Assembly (NCBI GenBank): GCA_003478355.1
Contig: QUFC01000014.1
Coordinates: 1-64,000 of the forward strand
Direction: 5' to 3'
DNA length: 64,000 nt
DNA from: Lachnospiraceae bacterium AM48-27BH
Lineage (GTDB): Bacteria > Bacillota > Clostridia > Lachnospirales > Lachnospiraceae
A program made the position numbers and the translations under genes. Position 1 is the stretch's first letter; each line of letters begins with the position of its first letter. Under the pieces are notes generated by a model. The model made no database searches. It was given only the letters and a program-made list of their open reading frames with translations, and was not told where the DNA came from. Shown here piece after piece: positions 53,618 through 63,900 of the stretch.

Positions 53618-53727
53618 AAAAAGAGCCGGAGTAAATTACTCCAAGCTCTCGTTCATGCCTTTGTGTTAATTATGGGGGAAAATAGGCAGGTATAAAAAAA
53701 GCCCCGTACCCATTACAGGCACGAGGC
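53618..53727 (-). terminator. Two tandem terminators
   Basis: On the minus strand GCCTCGT/ACGGGGC followed by seven T (about 53694-53727), then GAGC-GGAGTAA/TTTACTCC-GCTC followed by seven T (about 53616-53648). They isolate the operon of the gene at 53855 from the regulator at 53287. Confidence 0.75.
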
Positions 53728-53854
53728 GTAACTCTCTCTATTCAATTTTATGCCGCTATCTCCCAGCATAGCCATTTTAACACTGGACAAGTCGGACTTT
53801 CAGTAGGGGAACCGTCGTATTTTCATCGGATTTTAGTCGGACTAAAATCCTGTC

Positions 53855-54418
53855 TTAGCATTCACAATAACACAATGCTTCTTCCTCCCGGGCACTTTCC
53901 AGGAAATCTTTCAATTTAGGAATGGCTGTTCCCCAAAGTGACAGACCAAATAACAGTATCGCTTCTTTCTTTCGGTCATAGTAGGTGCTGCGTTCCATAT
54001 TCAAAACCTCCAGCATTTCTGATTCCCTGTACTTGAAGCGGTTGAGATATGCCTTTGAGATAATCTCACAGTACAGAGCGCCTTTATCTGGATATTCTCT
54101 GATTTTCAACATAGCCATATCTACCAGTTCAATGATCCACTTTGTCTCAAATAAGCTGCGAATGCGTTCTTCAAATCGTTCTCTCGCTTCATCCGGAGCA
54201 AAGTTCTCCAGATAAATCAATGCACCATCTAAGCTGTCACCGTAAGTACAAATAAGGGTATCACATACATCATTCGCACGATCAATGGTAGACCAGCACA
54301 CCTCTCGATATATGGATAAAATCAGCTTTGCTCTTTCATACAGAACCTTCTCGTCAATGTTCTGCATCCGGCAAAGCATTCGAATACTGCTTAATACCTG
54401 TGTATTATATCTGCTCAT
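53855..54418 (-). CDS. Element protein with possible C-terminal helix-turn-helix
   Basis: A 187-residue helical protein. Its C-terminal segment (LNMERSTYYDRKKEAILLFG) looks like the recognition part of sigma-4/ArpU-type phage activators. The N-terminal part is not recognised. It is transcribed divergently from the ImmR-like gene across the operator cluster, where a phage-like switch would place an early or activator gene. Confidence 0.6.
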   Translation of the reverse strand: MSRYNTQVLSSIRMLCRMQNIDEKVLYERAKLILSIYREVCWSTIDRANDVCDTLICTYGDSLDGALIYLENFAPDEARERFEERIRSLFETKWIIELVDMAMLKIREYPDKGALYCEIISKAYLNRFKYRESEMLEVLNMERSTYYDRKKEAILLFGLSLWGTAIPKLKDFLESAREEEALCYCEC

Positions 54419-54518
54419 TCAGAATCTCCTTTCAGCCTAATCCATAAAATAAGAATTCCTTTCTAACTCCTGTCACTTGGCTAAAGGGAAACAAATACCA
54501 TGGGACAAGAATGACTAT

Positions 54519-54670
54519 AACTTCCGATATTTGATTAAAATAACAGAAGTGAAATCGGAAGTTCTTGACTTTATAAAAGTTCCGATATATAATTAAGTGG
54601 AATTAAAACTTCTGTTATGATTCTTATTATAGCATTTTCCAGAAGTTTGTCAACAAATAATCGGAAGTTA
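54519..54670. promoter_or_regulatory. ImmR-type switch: six operator half-sites and two overlapping promoters
   Basis: Copies of AACTTCCGATAT or its inverse occur at 54519-54530, 54554-54563, 54577-54588, 54607-54618 (AACTTCTGTTAT), 54640-54648 and 54659-54670. The rightward promoter TTGACT (54565-54570), 17 bases, TATAAT (54588-54593) encloses the third copy. The leftward promoter TTGACA (54653-54648), 16 bases, TATAAT (54631-54626) encloses the fifth. The rightward promoter serves the repressor and the leftward one the gene at 53855. Confidence 0.75.
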
Positions 54671-54704
54671 CGAATAAATATTTTTTGAAAGGAAGGATAC
54701 TACC

Positions 54705-55154
54705 ATGACATTTGGAGAAAAAATTAAAGAAGCTCGTTTGGCTATGAACCTATCTCAAACGGAGCTTGCCCAGATGACCGGCATTTCCGAAAGATCCCTT
54801 TACACCTATGAGCAGCTCGGAACACTCCCCAGAAAAAGCAACATCAGAAAACTTGCTGAAGCACTGCATATCTCTGTGTCCTATCTTTTGGACGAATCTG
54901 AAACGGATAGCCAGAGCCATATAGATCAGGATATGTTTATTTTAGAGGCAAAGGAAAACTTCGGTTCAAAAGGAGCAAAAGAAGCTCAGGAAGTGTTGGG
55001 TCGTGTAAATTCTCTGTTTGCCGGTGGAGAATTGGACGAGGACGCAAAAGATGTATTCTTCCAGGCGATTATGTCAGTTTATATGGACTCTAAGAAAACA
55101 GCACGGGAAAAGTACACTCCGAAGAAATACAGAAAGCATAAAGATAAAGAGTAA
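54705..55154 (+). CDS. ImmR-like XRE repressor
   Basis: A 149-residue regulator with an N-terminal XRE domain (MNLSQTELAQMTGISERSLY) and a C-terminal helical dimerisation region with a basic tail (KKYRKHKDKE). It lies directly upstream of an ImmA-type peptidase and next to repeated operators, as in ICEBs1, where ImmR keeps the element silent. AAGGAAGG precedes the ATG. Confidence 0.83.
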   Translation: MTFGEKIKEARLAMNLSQTELAQMTGISERSLYTYEQLGTLPRKSNIRKLAEALHISVSYLLDESETDSQSHIDQDMFILEAKENFGSKGAKEAQEVLGRVNSLFAGGELDEDAKDVFFQAIMSVYMDSKKTAREKYTPKKYRKHKDKE

Positions 55155-55205
55155 AATCCTCAAGCACAGAATATGTTTTCTGTGTGCGATTCGGAGGTGA
55201 AGCAA

Positions 55206-55760
55206 ATGAAAACGGCAGAGCATATCATTGAAACTGTCGATAAGCTTGTGCGAAAATATCACACCAGAGACCCTTACGAGCTATGTCAGCTGTTAGGTAT
55301 CAAAATCCACTATTACGATTTACAGAAGAAATTGAAGGGCTTCTTCTATTACCAGTCCAGACAAAAGAATATCGTGATAGATCACAATGTGAACGGTATC
55401 CTGGAGCGTATATTAGTCGCACATGAATTAGGACACGCTGTCCTGCATACAAAAATCGCTATGATGCACGGCTTTCAAGAAATGGAAGTTTTTGATGATA
55501 GATCAATCGAAGAAAATGAAGCAAACTTCTTTGCGGCGGAGCTTCTGTTAGAAGATGGGAAAGTCCTGGAATGCCTTTCGGAACACACATTTTTTGAAAC
55601 GGCTAAAATGCTCTATGTACCGGCAGCATTATTAGACTACAAATTCAGCCTGCTCCACGAAAAAGGAGAGCTGGTAAATTCGATGTATATTCGTAAAGCA
55701 GATTTCCTGAAAGAAGATCTTCATGCCTACGATAACGACATTGGTTATGGCGATATATGA
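55206..55760 (+). CDS. ImmA/IrrE-family metallopeptidase
   Basis: A 184-residue zinc protease with HELGH (His73, Glu74, His77) and a downstream Glu-rich ligand region (EENEANFFAAELL). In ICEBs1, ImmA cuts the ImmR repressor after DNA damage or when potential recipients are near, inducing excision. The ATG at 55206 follows GGAGG and is favoured over an earlier in-frame start. It forms an operon with the ImmR-like gene. Confidence 0.88.
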   Translation: MKTAEHIIETVDKLVRKYHTRDPYELCQLLGIKIHYYDLQKKLKGFFYYQSRQKNIVIDHNVNGILERILVAHELGHAVLHTKIAMMHGFQEMEVFDDRSIEENEANFFAAELLLEDGKVLECLSEHTFFETAKMLYVPAALLDYKFSLLHEKGELVNSMYIRKADFLKEDLHAYDNDIGYGDI

Positions 55761-55784
55761 ATATCTATTTTTATATCTTTACAG

Positions 55785-55834
55785 AAAAAGTCCACCAGTA
55801 CGATGCGTAGTGCATCATGACTGGTGGACTTTTT
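55785..55834. terminator. Bidirectional terminator after the peptidase
   Basis: AAAAAGTCCACCAGT and ACTGGTGGACTTTTT are a 15-base perfect inverted repeat with T-runs on both strands. Confidence 0.85.
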
Positions 55835-55922
55835 GCTTCTTAAAGAATCAGTATATTGTGCTGCAAAAAAGAACCCCATAGCAGTTCACTCTGTACCGTC
55901 AATGGGCTTCTTTTTCATTATA

Positions 55923-56300
55923 TCAATCAAGCTCCGCTTTTTTTATCATCTCTTGCTGGTCAATCAAGACATCAATCAACTTTCCTACGGTTATCAATGT
56001 TGTTACATTACACTTTTTCAGTTTTGCAGCAATCTCATTATCAATGATGCTGTCGCATTTTGCATATGGGGTATCCAGTAAAAAATAGTCAAAGTTCTTT
56101 TCCAAGACGAATGCCAGTTTTAGAAGCATTGCCAAAGAAACTTTCGTCTGTCCAACTTCAACATGGCTCATATGATTGTTCGAGCAACCAACCAACGCAC
56201 CCAAATCAGCCTGACTATAACCCTTTTCCAGTCGGGCAGCTCTAATGCGCTGACCAATCTTAACGTAATCAATTTCCGGTTGCGTTTCAATCACCTCCAT
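55923..56300 (-). CDS. XRE-family regulator
   Basis: A 125-residue protein with a helix-turn-helix (YSQADLGALVGCSNNHMSHV) and a C-terminal domain containing a short membrane-neutral helix region. The start is uncertain: the ATG at 56300 (MEVIETQ) fits the family, but an AGGTG lies just after it, so a slightly later start is possible. It is convergent with the peptidase operon. Confidence 0.72.
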   Translation of the reverse strand: MEVIETQPEIDYVKIGQRIRAARLEKGYSQADLGALVGCSNNHMSHVEVGQTKVSLAMLLKLAFVLEKNFDYFLLDTPYAKCDSIIDNEIAAKLKKCNVTTLITVGKLIDVLIDQQEMIKKAELD

Positions 56301-56368
56301 GCTGTGTATGATTCTGCTATACATTATAAAATGTACCAAAAATCTCAACAACCAACATCGGGTGCAAG

Positions 56369-56386
56369 TTGCATTTATAAATGCAA
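56369..56386. promoter_or_regulatory. Perfect 18-base palindrome, probable operator
   Basis: TTGCATTTATAAATGCAA is perfectly self-complementary and lies about 70 bases upstream of the XRE gene at 56300. A half-site ATTGCATTAAATG follows near 56409. It is probably this regulator's operator. Confidence 0.6.
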
Positions 56387-56430
56387 TATGATAAAATTTT
56401 ATAGGCAGATTGCATTAAATGATAGAATGA

Positions 56431-56473
56431 AAAGAACCCCAAGACGACAATATGAGCTATCTTGAGGTTCTTT
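56431..56473. terminator. Terminator upstream of truncated integrase
   Basis: AAAGAACCCCAAG and CTTGAGGTTCTTT pair with one mismatch, with A- and T-rich flanks. The following 56474-56664 holds no gene. Confidence 0.65.
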
Positions 56474-56682
56474 AAAATAAAAAATTCGTAGAGTACATTA
56501 CTCCACGAATCGCATTCTTCTCTGTTTTTTTTAGTTTATATCTTTATTTTACAAATTGTCGCACTGTTTGTCAATATGTTAGGGACATAAAACACGAGGT
56601 TTTGCACAAAAATCCATCTTAGAAAGTTCCAAAGTCACAATTTGCCGTCAGAATTATAGTCATATTGAAGGAGGTGTACCTT

Positions 56683-57315
56683 ATGGCACGAAAAGGAGAA
56701 AATATTTACAAAAGGAAAGACGGCAGATGGGAAGGAAGATACATTAAGTCCCGATCTTCTACAGGCAAAGCCAATTACGGTTATGTTTATGCAAAGTCAT
56801 ATCGAGAAGTCAAGGCAAAACTTATCAGTCAAAGTTCGTGCACGAGTAATTCTGTCACTGTCGATCCAGAAATTAGCTCAGATCAATTTGAACAGGTTGC
56901 TATGGAATGGTTTCAAGCTATATGTCCTAAAGTGAAGGAATCTACAAGCAACAAATATAGGAATCTTCTCAGCTCGTATATACTTCCTGTGTTCGGAAGC
57001 AAACAATTGCGTGATATAACACACGAGTTTATTGAAACGCAGTGTAATTTTTTCCTTGTTTCTGGTGGATTAAAGGAGAATGGACTTTCCTCTAAAACTG
57101 TTTCAGATATTTTATCTCTAATTCGAAATGTCTTACAATTTGCCACCCGAAACGGGAAAGCCATTTCTTGTGACGCACGATCTATACAGATAAAACGTCA
57201 AACGAAGGAAATGAGAGTTTTGAGTCGTGCTGAACAGGAAAAATTATGCCAATACTTGTATTCTAATCTTGATTCCTGCAATATTGGTATATTAGTAGAT
57301 GCTAAAAATTTGTAA
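56683..57315 (+). pseudogene. Truncated tyrosine integrase interrupted by the erm(B) segment
   Basis: 210 residues: an AP2-like arm-binding N-terminus (MARKGENIYKRKDGRWEGRY), the core-binding domain, and the beginning of a catalytic domain that stops at ILVDAKNL, before the catalytic Arg, His-x-x-Arg and Tyr. It is a different family from the other three integrases. GGAGGTG precedes the ATG at 56683. The break coincides with the start of the conserved erm(B) sequence (ATTAAGAAGGAGTGATTAC), so acquisition of erm(B) truncated it. Confidence 0.8.
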
Positions 57316-57333
57316 TTAAGAAGGAGTGATTAC

Positions 57334-58071
57334 ATGAACAAAAATATAAAATATTCTCAAAACTTTTTAACGAGTGAAAAAGTACTCAACCAAATAATAA
57401 AACAATTGAATTTAAAAGAAACCGATACCGTTTACGAAATTGGAACAGGTAAAGGGCATTTAACGACGAAACTGGCTAAAATAAGTAAACAGGTAACGTC
57501 TATTGAATTAGACAGTCATCTATTCAACTTATCGTCAGAAAAATTAAAACTGAATACTCGTGTCACTTTAATTCACCAAGATATTCTACAGTTTCAATTC
57601 CCTAACAAACAGAGGTATAAAATTGTTGGGAGTATTCCTTACCATTTAAGCACACAAATTATTAAAAAAGTGGTTTTTGAAAGCCATGCGTCTGACATCT
57701 ATCTGATTGTTGAAGAAGGATTCTACAAGCGTACCTTGGATATTCACCGAACACTAGGGTTGCTCTTGCACACTCAAGTCTCGATTCAGCAATTGCTTAA
57801 GCTGCCAGCGGAATGCTTTCATCCTAAACCAAAAGTAAACAGTGTCTTAATAAAACTTACCCGCCATACCACAGATGTTCCAGATAAATATTGGAAGCTA
57901 TATACGTACTTTGTTTCAAAATGGGTCAATCGAGAATATCGTCAACTGTTTACTAAAAATCAGTTTCATCAAGCAATGAAACACGCCAAAGTAAACAATT
58001 TAAGTACCGTTACTTATGAGCAAGTATTGTCTATTTTTAATAGTTATCTATCATTTAACGGGAGGAAATAA
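57334..58071 (+). CDS. erm(B): 23S rRNA (adenine-N6) dimethyltransferase Erm(B)
   Basis: 245 residues that I recognise as Erm(B), which methylates A2058 of 23S rRNA and gives macrolide-lincosamide-streptogramin B resistance. The SAM motif is [15 protein letters not shown], and motif IV reads SIPYHLS (Ser where many Erm enzymes have Asn). The native ribosome site AAGAAGGAG is retained. The usual upstream leader peptide and attenuator are absent, replaced by the truncated integrase, so expression is probably constitutive from upstream. A small gene and a topoisomerase remnant that commonly accompany erm(B) follow. Confidence 0.97.
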   Translation: MNKNIKYSQNFLTSEKVLNQIIKQLNLKETDTVYEIGTGKGHLTTKLAKISKQVTSIELDSHLFNLSSEKLKLNTRVTLIHQDILQFQFPNKQRYKIVGSIPYHLSTQIIKKVVFESHASDIYLIVEEGFYKRTLDIHRTLGLLLHTQVSIQQLLKLPAECFHPKPKVNSVLIKLTRHTTDVPDKYWKLYTYFVSKWVNREYRQLFTKNQFHQAMKHAKVNNLSTVTYEQVLSIFNSYLSFNGRK

Positions 58072-58075
58072 TTCT

Positions 58076-58207
58076 ATGAGTCGCTTTTGTAAATTTGGAA
58101 AGTTACACGTTACTAAAGGGAATGTAGATAAATTATTAGGTATACTACTGACAGCTTCCAAGGAGCTAAAGAGGTCCCTAGCGCCTACGGGGAATTTGTA
58201 TCGATAA
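58076..58207 (+). CDS. Small protein commonly found after erm(B)
   Basis: A 43-residue protein (MSRFCKFGKLHVTKGNVDKL) starting four bases after the erm(B) stop, with GGGAGG at the end of erm(B). It is part of the conserved erm(B) segment in streptococcal and clostridial elements. Function unknown; it is possibly a remnant itself. Confidence 0.65.
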   Translation: MSRFCKFGKLHVTKGNVDKLLGILLTASKELKRSLAPTGNLYR

Positions 58208-58243
58208 GGGGTACAAATTCCCACTAAGCGCTCGGGACCCCTT

Positions 58244-58480
58244 GTAGGAAAATGTCCTAAGTGTGGCAACAATATTGTATTAAAAAAATCGTTTTATGGT
58301 TGTTCAAATTATCCTGAATGTACCTTCACTTTAGCTGAACATTTTAGAAAGAAAAAACTCACCAAAACAAATGTAAAAGAATTACTAGAGGGAAAAGAAA
58401 CCCTGGTAAAAGGAATCAAAACGAAAGATACTCAACTCATCCATGCAACGATGATAGGGTTGCAGCATTGCAAAATTTAG
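58244..58480 (+). pseudogene. C-terminal zinc-ribbon remnant of a topoisomerase
   Basis: 78 residues without a start: VGKCPKCGNNIVLKKSFYGC and NYPECTF form a type IA topoisomerase zinc ribbon, followed by LAEHFRKKKLTKTNVKELL. It belongs to the conserved region downstream of erm(B) in other elements. The catalytic part is missing. Confidence 0.7.
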
Positions 58481-58593
58481 GTGTACCCTATTCTCGATAC
58501 TAAATTCATAATCTCACAAATTGGCAAGCAGTGTAAACCTGTACAGGTTCACTCATTTTCTCGATTTTCCCTTCGGTGCAATCTTCGCAAATT

Positions 58594-58617
58594 TGCTTGT
58601 TGGGGAAGCATCCCCAA
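58594..58617 (+). other. Second oriT-like sequence
   Basis: TGCTTGTTGGGGAAGCATCC is followed by CCAA, so TTGGGG and CCCCAA (58600-58617) form an inverted repeat. The first 11 bases are identical to those of the candidate oriT upstream of mobC in element B. Here it lies between the erm(B) segment and the end of the relaxase gene. The rest of 58481-58722 shows no gene. Confidence 0.4.
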
Positions 58618-58722
58618 TCCCCTTTGAACATCATCTGCCGATGATGGCTACACGATTTTCAATCGTTTCTCAAAGAACAGTAGAATAAAAATTTGCCCAT
58701 GGTTGAAAGCACCGAAATCGAA

Positions 58723-58783
58723 AAGCAAAAAAGCAGCCACGATCCGCACCCTTTGGGGAGTGCAGACCGTGGCTTTTTGCTTT
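58723..58783. terminator. Terminator at the end of the relaxase gene
   Basis: AAAAGCAAAAAAGCAGCCACG and CGTGGCTTTTTGCTTT pair around a GC-rich loop containing CACCC and GGGGAGTG. It overlaps the relaxase stop and probably serves both directions. Confidence 0.7.
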
Positions 58784-60202
58784 AACGGAAGTTCTTCTTT
58801 TCCTCTTTCTCTTTCTCTTTTTCCTGCTCTTTCTGCCTGTCGATATTCAAAATCGTTTCAACCGTCCGTTTGGCAATCAGCAGTTCTTCTTTCTCTTTTC
58901 TGATCTGACGGTACTCAGCGTAGTCCTGCTTTTTCTGGACTGCCAGCTGATGAAACTCCTCATACAATGATTGCATGGACGGGAGCTTTGTAATCTGCAA
59001 TTCATCAAAGGCTTGCTTCGCCGCTTTATGAATTGTGATTTCCTGACGGTGTTCTTCAAAGAATTTTTTGCTATATCCAGACTTGCGGTACTCGATATAA
59101 ATTTGCCTTGTGTTGCGATAATTTTTGATGTGCTGCTGCAACGCCTGAACCTCAACCATACGTTTCTCTGCGACCTTGATAGAATCAGAAAGCGCATCGA
59201 ACCGGGCAGACAGATTTTCAATATGAGCAGTCAGATCGTCGTAGTTGCCCAAGCCTTTTTCTTTCAGTAGGATTACCGTTCGGGCAGCTTCTTTTCGGTT
59301 GAACTTCTTCGCCCACTTTTCATAACCGACCGTCTTGCCCTCGGCCATCTTTGCCTGAATATCAATCAGCATCTGGAACTGCTCGGGGCAGGAGCCTTGG
59401 CAGAGCCGCCTTTTGATTTGTGCAGGTTCTTGCCGGAGATAACCGCTTGAATTTCCTCTTTGCTATATCCTTCGCCCAGGGAACGCAGCCGAATGAAACG
59501 CTTCTGATTCTCGCCCTTGAACGCAGGCTGCTTTCCATCCTTGAACTCAAATCCCATGTCAGCCAGAGCCTGAACAAAGCCATCAAAGCTCTTTGGTTTC
59601 TGCTTCAGCACCGCATCAATCGCATCACATAATTCGTCACGCTGGGTACGCTTCTTGGGATAAACAGTTCTTTTCTGGCGCTCCCGATACGGCTTCGGTG
59701 TAATAATGGACAGCCCGTGTTCCAGGCAAACCATATCACTGAGTCTTTGCACCGCCAGACCGGAAAGAAAGAAGTTTTTGAATTTCCGTGTGGCATCCAG
59801 CGAGGTCGAATTATAAATGATATGATTGTGAATGTGGGATTTGTCGATGTGGGTCGCAACGATGAAAGCGTGTTTTCCCTTTGTCCATCGCATCGCTGTT
59901 TCATAGCCGACTTGGTTCGCTTCTTCCGGGGTGATTTCTCCCGGCTTAAAGGACTGGCGTATCTGGTATGCGATGATATTGTTCTTCTGCTGTCTGCCGG
60001 TAATATGCTGATACTGCCGTTTGGAAAGCAGAAATTCCTCATCTGCTGTCTTTGGATCACACTCATAGGAACTGATAAATTCGCCATCATTGGTTTTTGC
60101 GGCATTTTGTGAGTAGTCGGTTCTGTCTGCCAAACATTGAGCGACCGTCTTTCCCTTATTCACATGGAGTGCAATCAATCTTGTCGCTGCCATTCCCATC
60201 AC
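58782..60202 (-). CDS. MobA/VirD2-family relaxase of element C (frameshifted at 59385)
   Basis: About 473 residues after one repair: a C added to the CCCC at 59385-59388 joins SAKAPAP to EQFQMLIDIQAKMAEGK. The N-terminal relaxase domain has metal-binding HIDKSHIHNHIIYNS. The middle motif is RFIRLRSLGEGYSKEEI, and the C-terminal 200 residues are coiled coil, ending in a run of Glu and Lys. It is distantly related to the relaxase at 38611, with the same layout. GGAAGG precedes the ATG. Confidence 0.87.
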
Positions 60203-60255
60203 TTCCTTCCCAAAAAGAAAAAGCCACCGGTCGGTGACTTTTCTCTGATATTATC

Positions 60256-60540
60256 TTATGACCTGATAAATGCTCCCAGACTTTCTCCAATATTCTCGAC
60301 TTTCATAACAGCCCAGACGAGCAAGAACACCGCTGCTATTGTCGCAATTCCAAGAACCACAAGAATAAGCAGGGACTGCCACAAAGCCTTTACAATGCAG
60401 TAAATCGCAGATCCGCCAATGACCAAGAGCAATAAACCAATTACATAGGACACAACATTTGTAAGCAGATTTCCAAGAATGCAAATCACTTTTACAACGA
60501 ACAGCACCGGCAGTGCCAATATCTTCAATACCAGCTTCAT
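60256..60540 (-). CDS. Small multi-helix membrane protein
   Basis: A 94-residue very hydrophobic protein with three probable transmembrane helices (about 5-22, 28-45 and 55-80) and almost no charged residues. AAGGGG lies before the ATG. It sits between mobC and the relaxase, an unusual place, and could act in transfer or exclusion; no family is recognised. Confidence 0.6.
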   Translation of the reverse strand: MKLVLKILALPVLFVVKVICILGNLLTNVVSYVIGLLLLVIGGSAIYCIVKALWQSLLILVVLGIATIAAVFLLVWAVMKVENIGESLGAFIRS

Positions 60541-60656
60541 AGGCTCAACCCCTTTCTTTTAATTATATTGTACAAGGGTATCTGCCATAACGCAATGATG
60601 TCAACCCTTATGTAAAAGCCGCAGCCGAAACTGCGACTTCCCAACAAGTTGTCGGA

Positions 60657-60989
60657 TTACTGGATTGAGGACAGGCGAACAAGAACTTCTCTCATGTCCG
60701 TCCAGATCTCCTCCAGCCGTTTTTGCAAATCCTCAATGTCAGCACGATAGATGCTGCCTGTTTCGTTCGCTCGCTTTGCGTACTGGTTCAGGTTGTTGGA
60801 GCAGATTCGCAGGAGCGAAACCAGGGCTTTCACATCCTGCAAATCCAGTCTGATACAGTAACCATCCAGAGCCATTTTCCGCAGATAGGCTCCCATGCTG
60901 CGGATGCCAAGCTCGTCCATCTTCTCATGGATTCGCTCGACCTCCTCCTTGGATGCAAGGAAATGAACATCCTGATCTCGCTTTGCCAT
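60657..60989 (-). CDS. MobC relaxosome accessory protein of element C
   Basis: A 110-residue protein with the MobC signature (AYLRKMALDGYCIRLDLQDV and NNLNQYAKRANETGSIY). It shares one base with the stop of the helicase gene, so they are co-transcribed. It precedes the relaxase. Confidence 0.85.
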   Translation of the reverse strand: MAKRDQDVHFLASKEEVERIHEKMDELGIRSMGAYLRKMALDGYCIRLDLQDVKALVSLLRICSNNLNQYAKRANETGSIYRADIEDLQKRLEEIWTDMREVLVRLSSIQ

Positions 60990-63900
60990 TACAACACCTC
61001 CTCACGGGTTTCAGAGTATTTTGCAGGCGGGATATGCTCCGCTTTGGATTTCAGATCAGCCAACACAGAAGGACGCTCTGACTCGCTTCTTTCGTCACGA
61101 TTTTCCACAGAGTCCTCCATATTCAGGGCTGCATCCAGTTCTGCCAGTCGCTGACTTTTGGCTGTCAGCTCTGCTTCCTGCGGGAACGGTTTTCCAACCT
61201 CCGCCTTGGCTGCTTCCTGCTGATTGTAGAGATTATTCAACTGCTCATTGGCTCGTTCTAAGCGCTCAAGGATGCCTGCAAGGGCATTGTCCAGTCGGGT
61301 GATATTTCCTCGTGCGTCCGTTCCAAGGGCTACTCTGTGGCTCACAGCGCCCTTCAGGGTCACATCGAACTCGTTCCGGAAACTGTCAAACGAAAGCTCC
61401 ATCTGAAAGCCACGGTAACTGCCAAGAGGAACCGGATCGGCACTTTTCGTGTCCTTACAAGCCGCAAGGAGGATTTCACCGGCATCTGCCTTTTCGGTGT
61501 AGGCTTTGCCCATGATTTCCATGCCGCAAAAGCCATCGGCAATCTGCGGGTGTGCTTCCACGGTTTTAATATCAGCTTCAAAGCCATGAATATAGCCTGT
61601 CTGCTTTTCAATCTCAGCCGGGAAGTATTTCAGAAGCTTATCTTCCATACGGTACTGCTGGCTCTGGTGGTCAGCTTTCAGCACCTTCAGCCTTGCCACA
61701 TCAATGTCCAAGTCCATCTTTTCCTTGATAAGCGGATTGCCGGCACACAGCGCCTTGATCTCCGCATAGGACAGCGCCTGCTCATCCACATCGTCACAGG
61801 AGCGAACCGGTGATTTGGAGGTCATAATCTGAGAAATAAACTTCTGCTTGTTTTCCAAGGTCTGATACAGGTAGGCATCGAAGGTTCCCTCGGTCACATA
61901 CTGATACACCTGAACCTCTTTGTTCCGGTTGCCCTGACGGATGATACGACCGTTTCTCTGGGTCATATCAGACGGACGCCAACCCACATCCAAGTGGTGA
62001 ACTGCCACCAATTTGTCCTGGACGTTGGTTCCTGCACCCATCTTTTGCGTACTGCCAAGAAGCACTCGCACCTGCCCGGTACGAACCTTGGCAAAGAGGT
62101 CTTTTTTCTTTGCCTCGGTATCTGCATCATGGATAAAGGCAACTTCTTCCGCAGGCACACCGTTTGCAATCAGCTTGGTTTTGACATCATCATAGACATT
62201 GAAGGTTCCATCATTTTTCGGTGTGCTAAGGTCGCAGAACACCAACTGGGTCAATTTGTCAGCCTGACCGTCCTGCCAGATACGCAGGATATTTCCCACG
62301 CAGGCATTGAGCTTGCTGTCAGGGTCATCGGGTAACAGGGTGTTCATTAGCCGCTGATCCAGTCCCAATTTTCGTCCGTCGCTGGTAATCTTGAGCATAT
62401 TATCGACGGACGGGTCTACAATACCGGCATGAACATCTGCTGCTCTCTCTGAAAGGGAAGCCACCATATCCTTCTGGTACTCAGAGGGCTGAACCACAAC
62501 CGTTTCAAACTTTGCTTCGGGAACAGGGAGATGCAACTGGTCAGAGGTCTTGATGTCGGCAACCTCCTTGAACATATTCATCAGTTCAGGCAGGTTGAAG
62601 AACTTCGCAAATCGGGTTCTGGCACGATAGCCGGTTCCCTCCGGTGCAAGCTCAATCGCAGTTGTTGTTTCTCCGAAGGTCGATGCCCAGGAATCAAAAT
62701 GGGTCAGGTTCTTTTGCTGGAGCGTACTGTACTGGAGATAGCGCATGACCGTATAAAGCTCGGTCATCGAGTTACTTACTGGAGTACCGGTTGCAAAGAT
62801 CACACCACGCCCGCCGGTCAGCTCATCCATATAGCGGCACTTCATAAACATATCCGAAGATTTCTGGGCTTCGGAGGTGGACAGACCTGCCACATTTCGC
62901 ATTTTTGTGTAGAGGAACAAATTCTTGAACGCATGGCTTTCGTCCACAAACAGCCGGTCTACACCCAACTGCTCAAAGGTAATGACATCATCTTTCTTGT
63001 CAGCGGCAAGGAGCTTGTCCAGTCTGGCTTCCAATGATTTTCGTGTTTTCTCCATCTGCTTGATCGTGAAGTTTTCGCCACGCTGCCATTTCAGCTCCGC
63101 AATCGCACCCTCGATCTCATCAATCTGCTCCCGCAGCTGCCGTTCCTGTCGTTCGGCAGAAAGCGGGATTTTTTCAAACTGGCTGTGACCGATGATGACT
63201 GCATCATAGTCACCCGTTGCGATACGAGCGCAGAACTTCTTACGGTTTGCTGTTTCAAAATCCTTCTTGGTGGCAACAAGGAGCTTGGCACTCGGATAGA
63301 GGTGCAGGAACTCGTTTGCCCACTGTAAGGTCAAGTGATTCGGCACAACGAACAGGGATTTCTGGCTCAATCCAAGCCGTTTACTCTCCATAGCCGATGC
63401 AGCCATCTCGAAGGTCTTGCCCGCACCAACTTCGTGTGCAAGCAGCGTATTTCCACCATATAGCACATGAGCGATAGCATTTCTCTGGTGTTCACGGAGG
63501 GTAATATCCGGGTTCATGCCGCCGAAACGGATATGAGAGCCATCATACTCACGAGGTCTGGTGGAGTTAAAAAGTTCGTTGTACTTGGTGGAAAGGGTTT
63601 CTCGTCTGTGCGGATCTCTCCAAATCCAATCTCGGAACGCATCCTTGATTGCCTGCTGTTTCTGCTGTGCCAGGGTAGTTTCTTTTTTATTGAGGACACG
63701 CTTCTGCTTACCATCTGCATCTTCAATCGTATCATAGATACGAATATCCTTCAGATTCAGCGTTTCCTCCAGAATCCGATATGCGTTGCTCGCTCTGTAC
63801 CGTAGGTGACATACGCCGCCACATCGTTGTAGTTGGGAGAACTCTTACCGTTGATGCGCCACTCTGCGGTCAGCTCGGAGAACTTGACCTCAATGGAACG

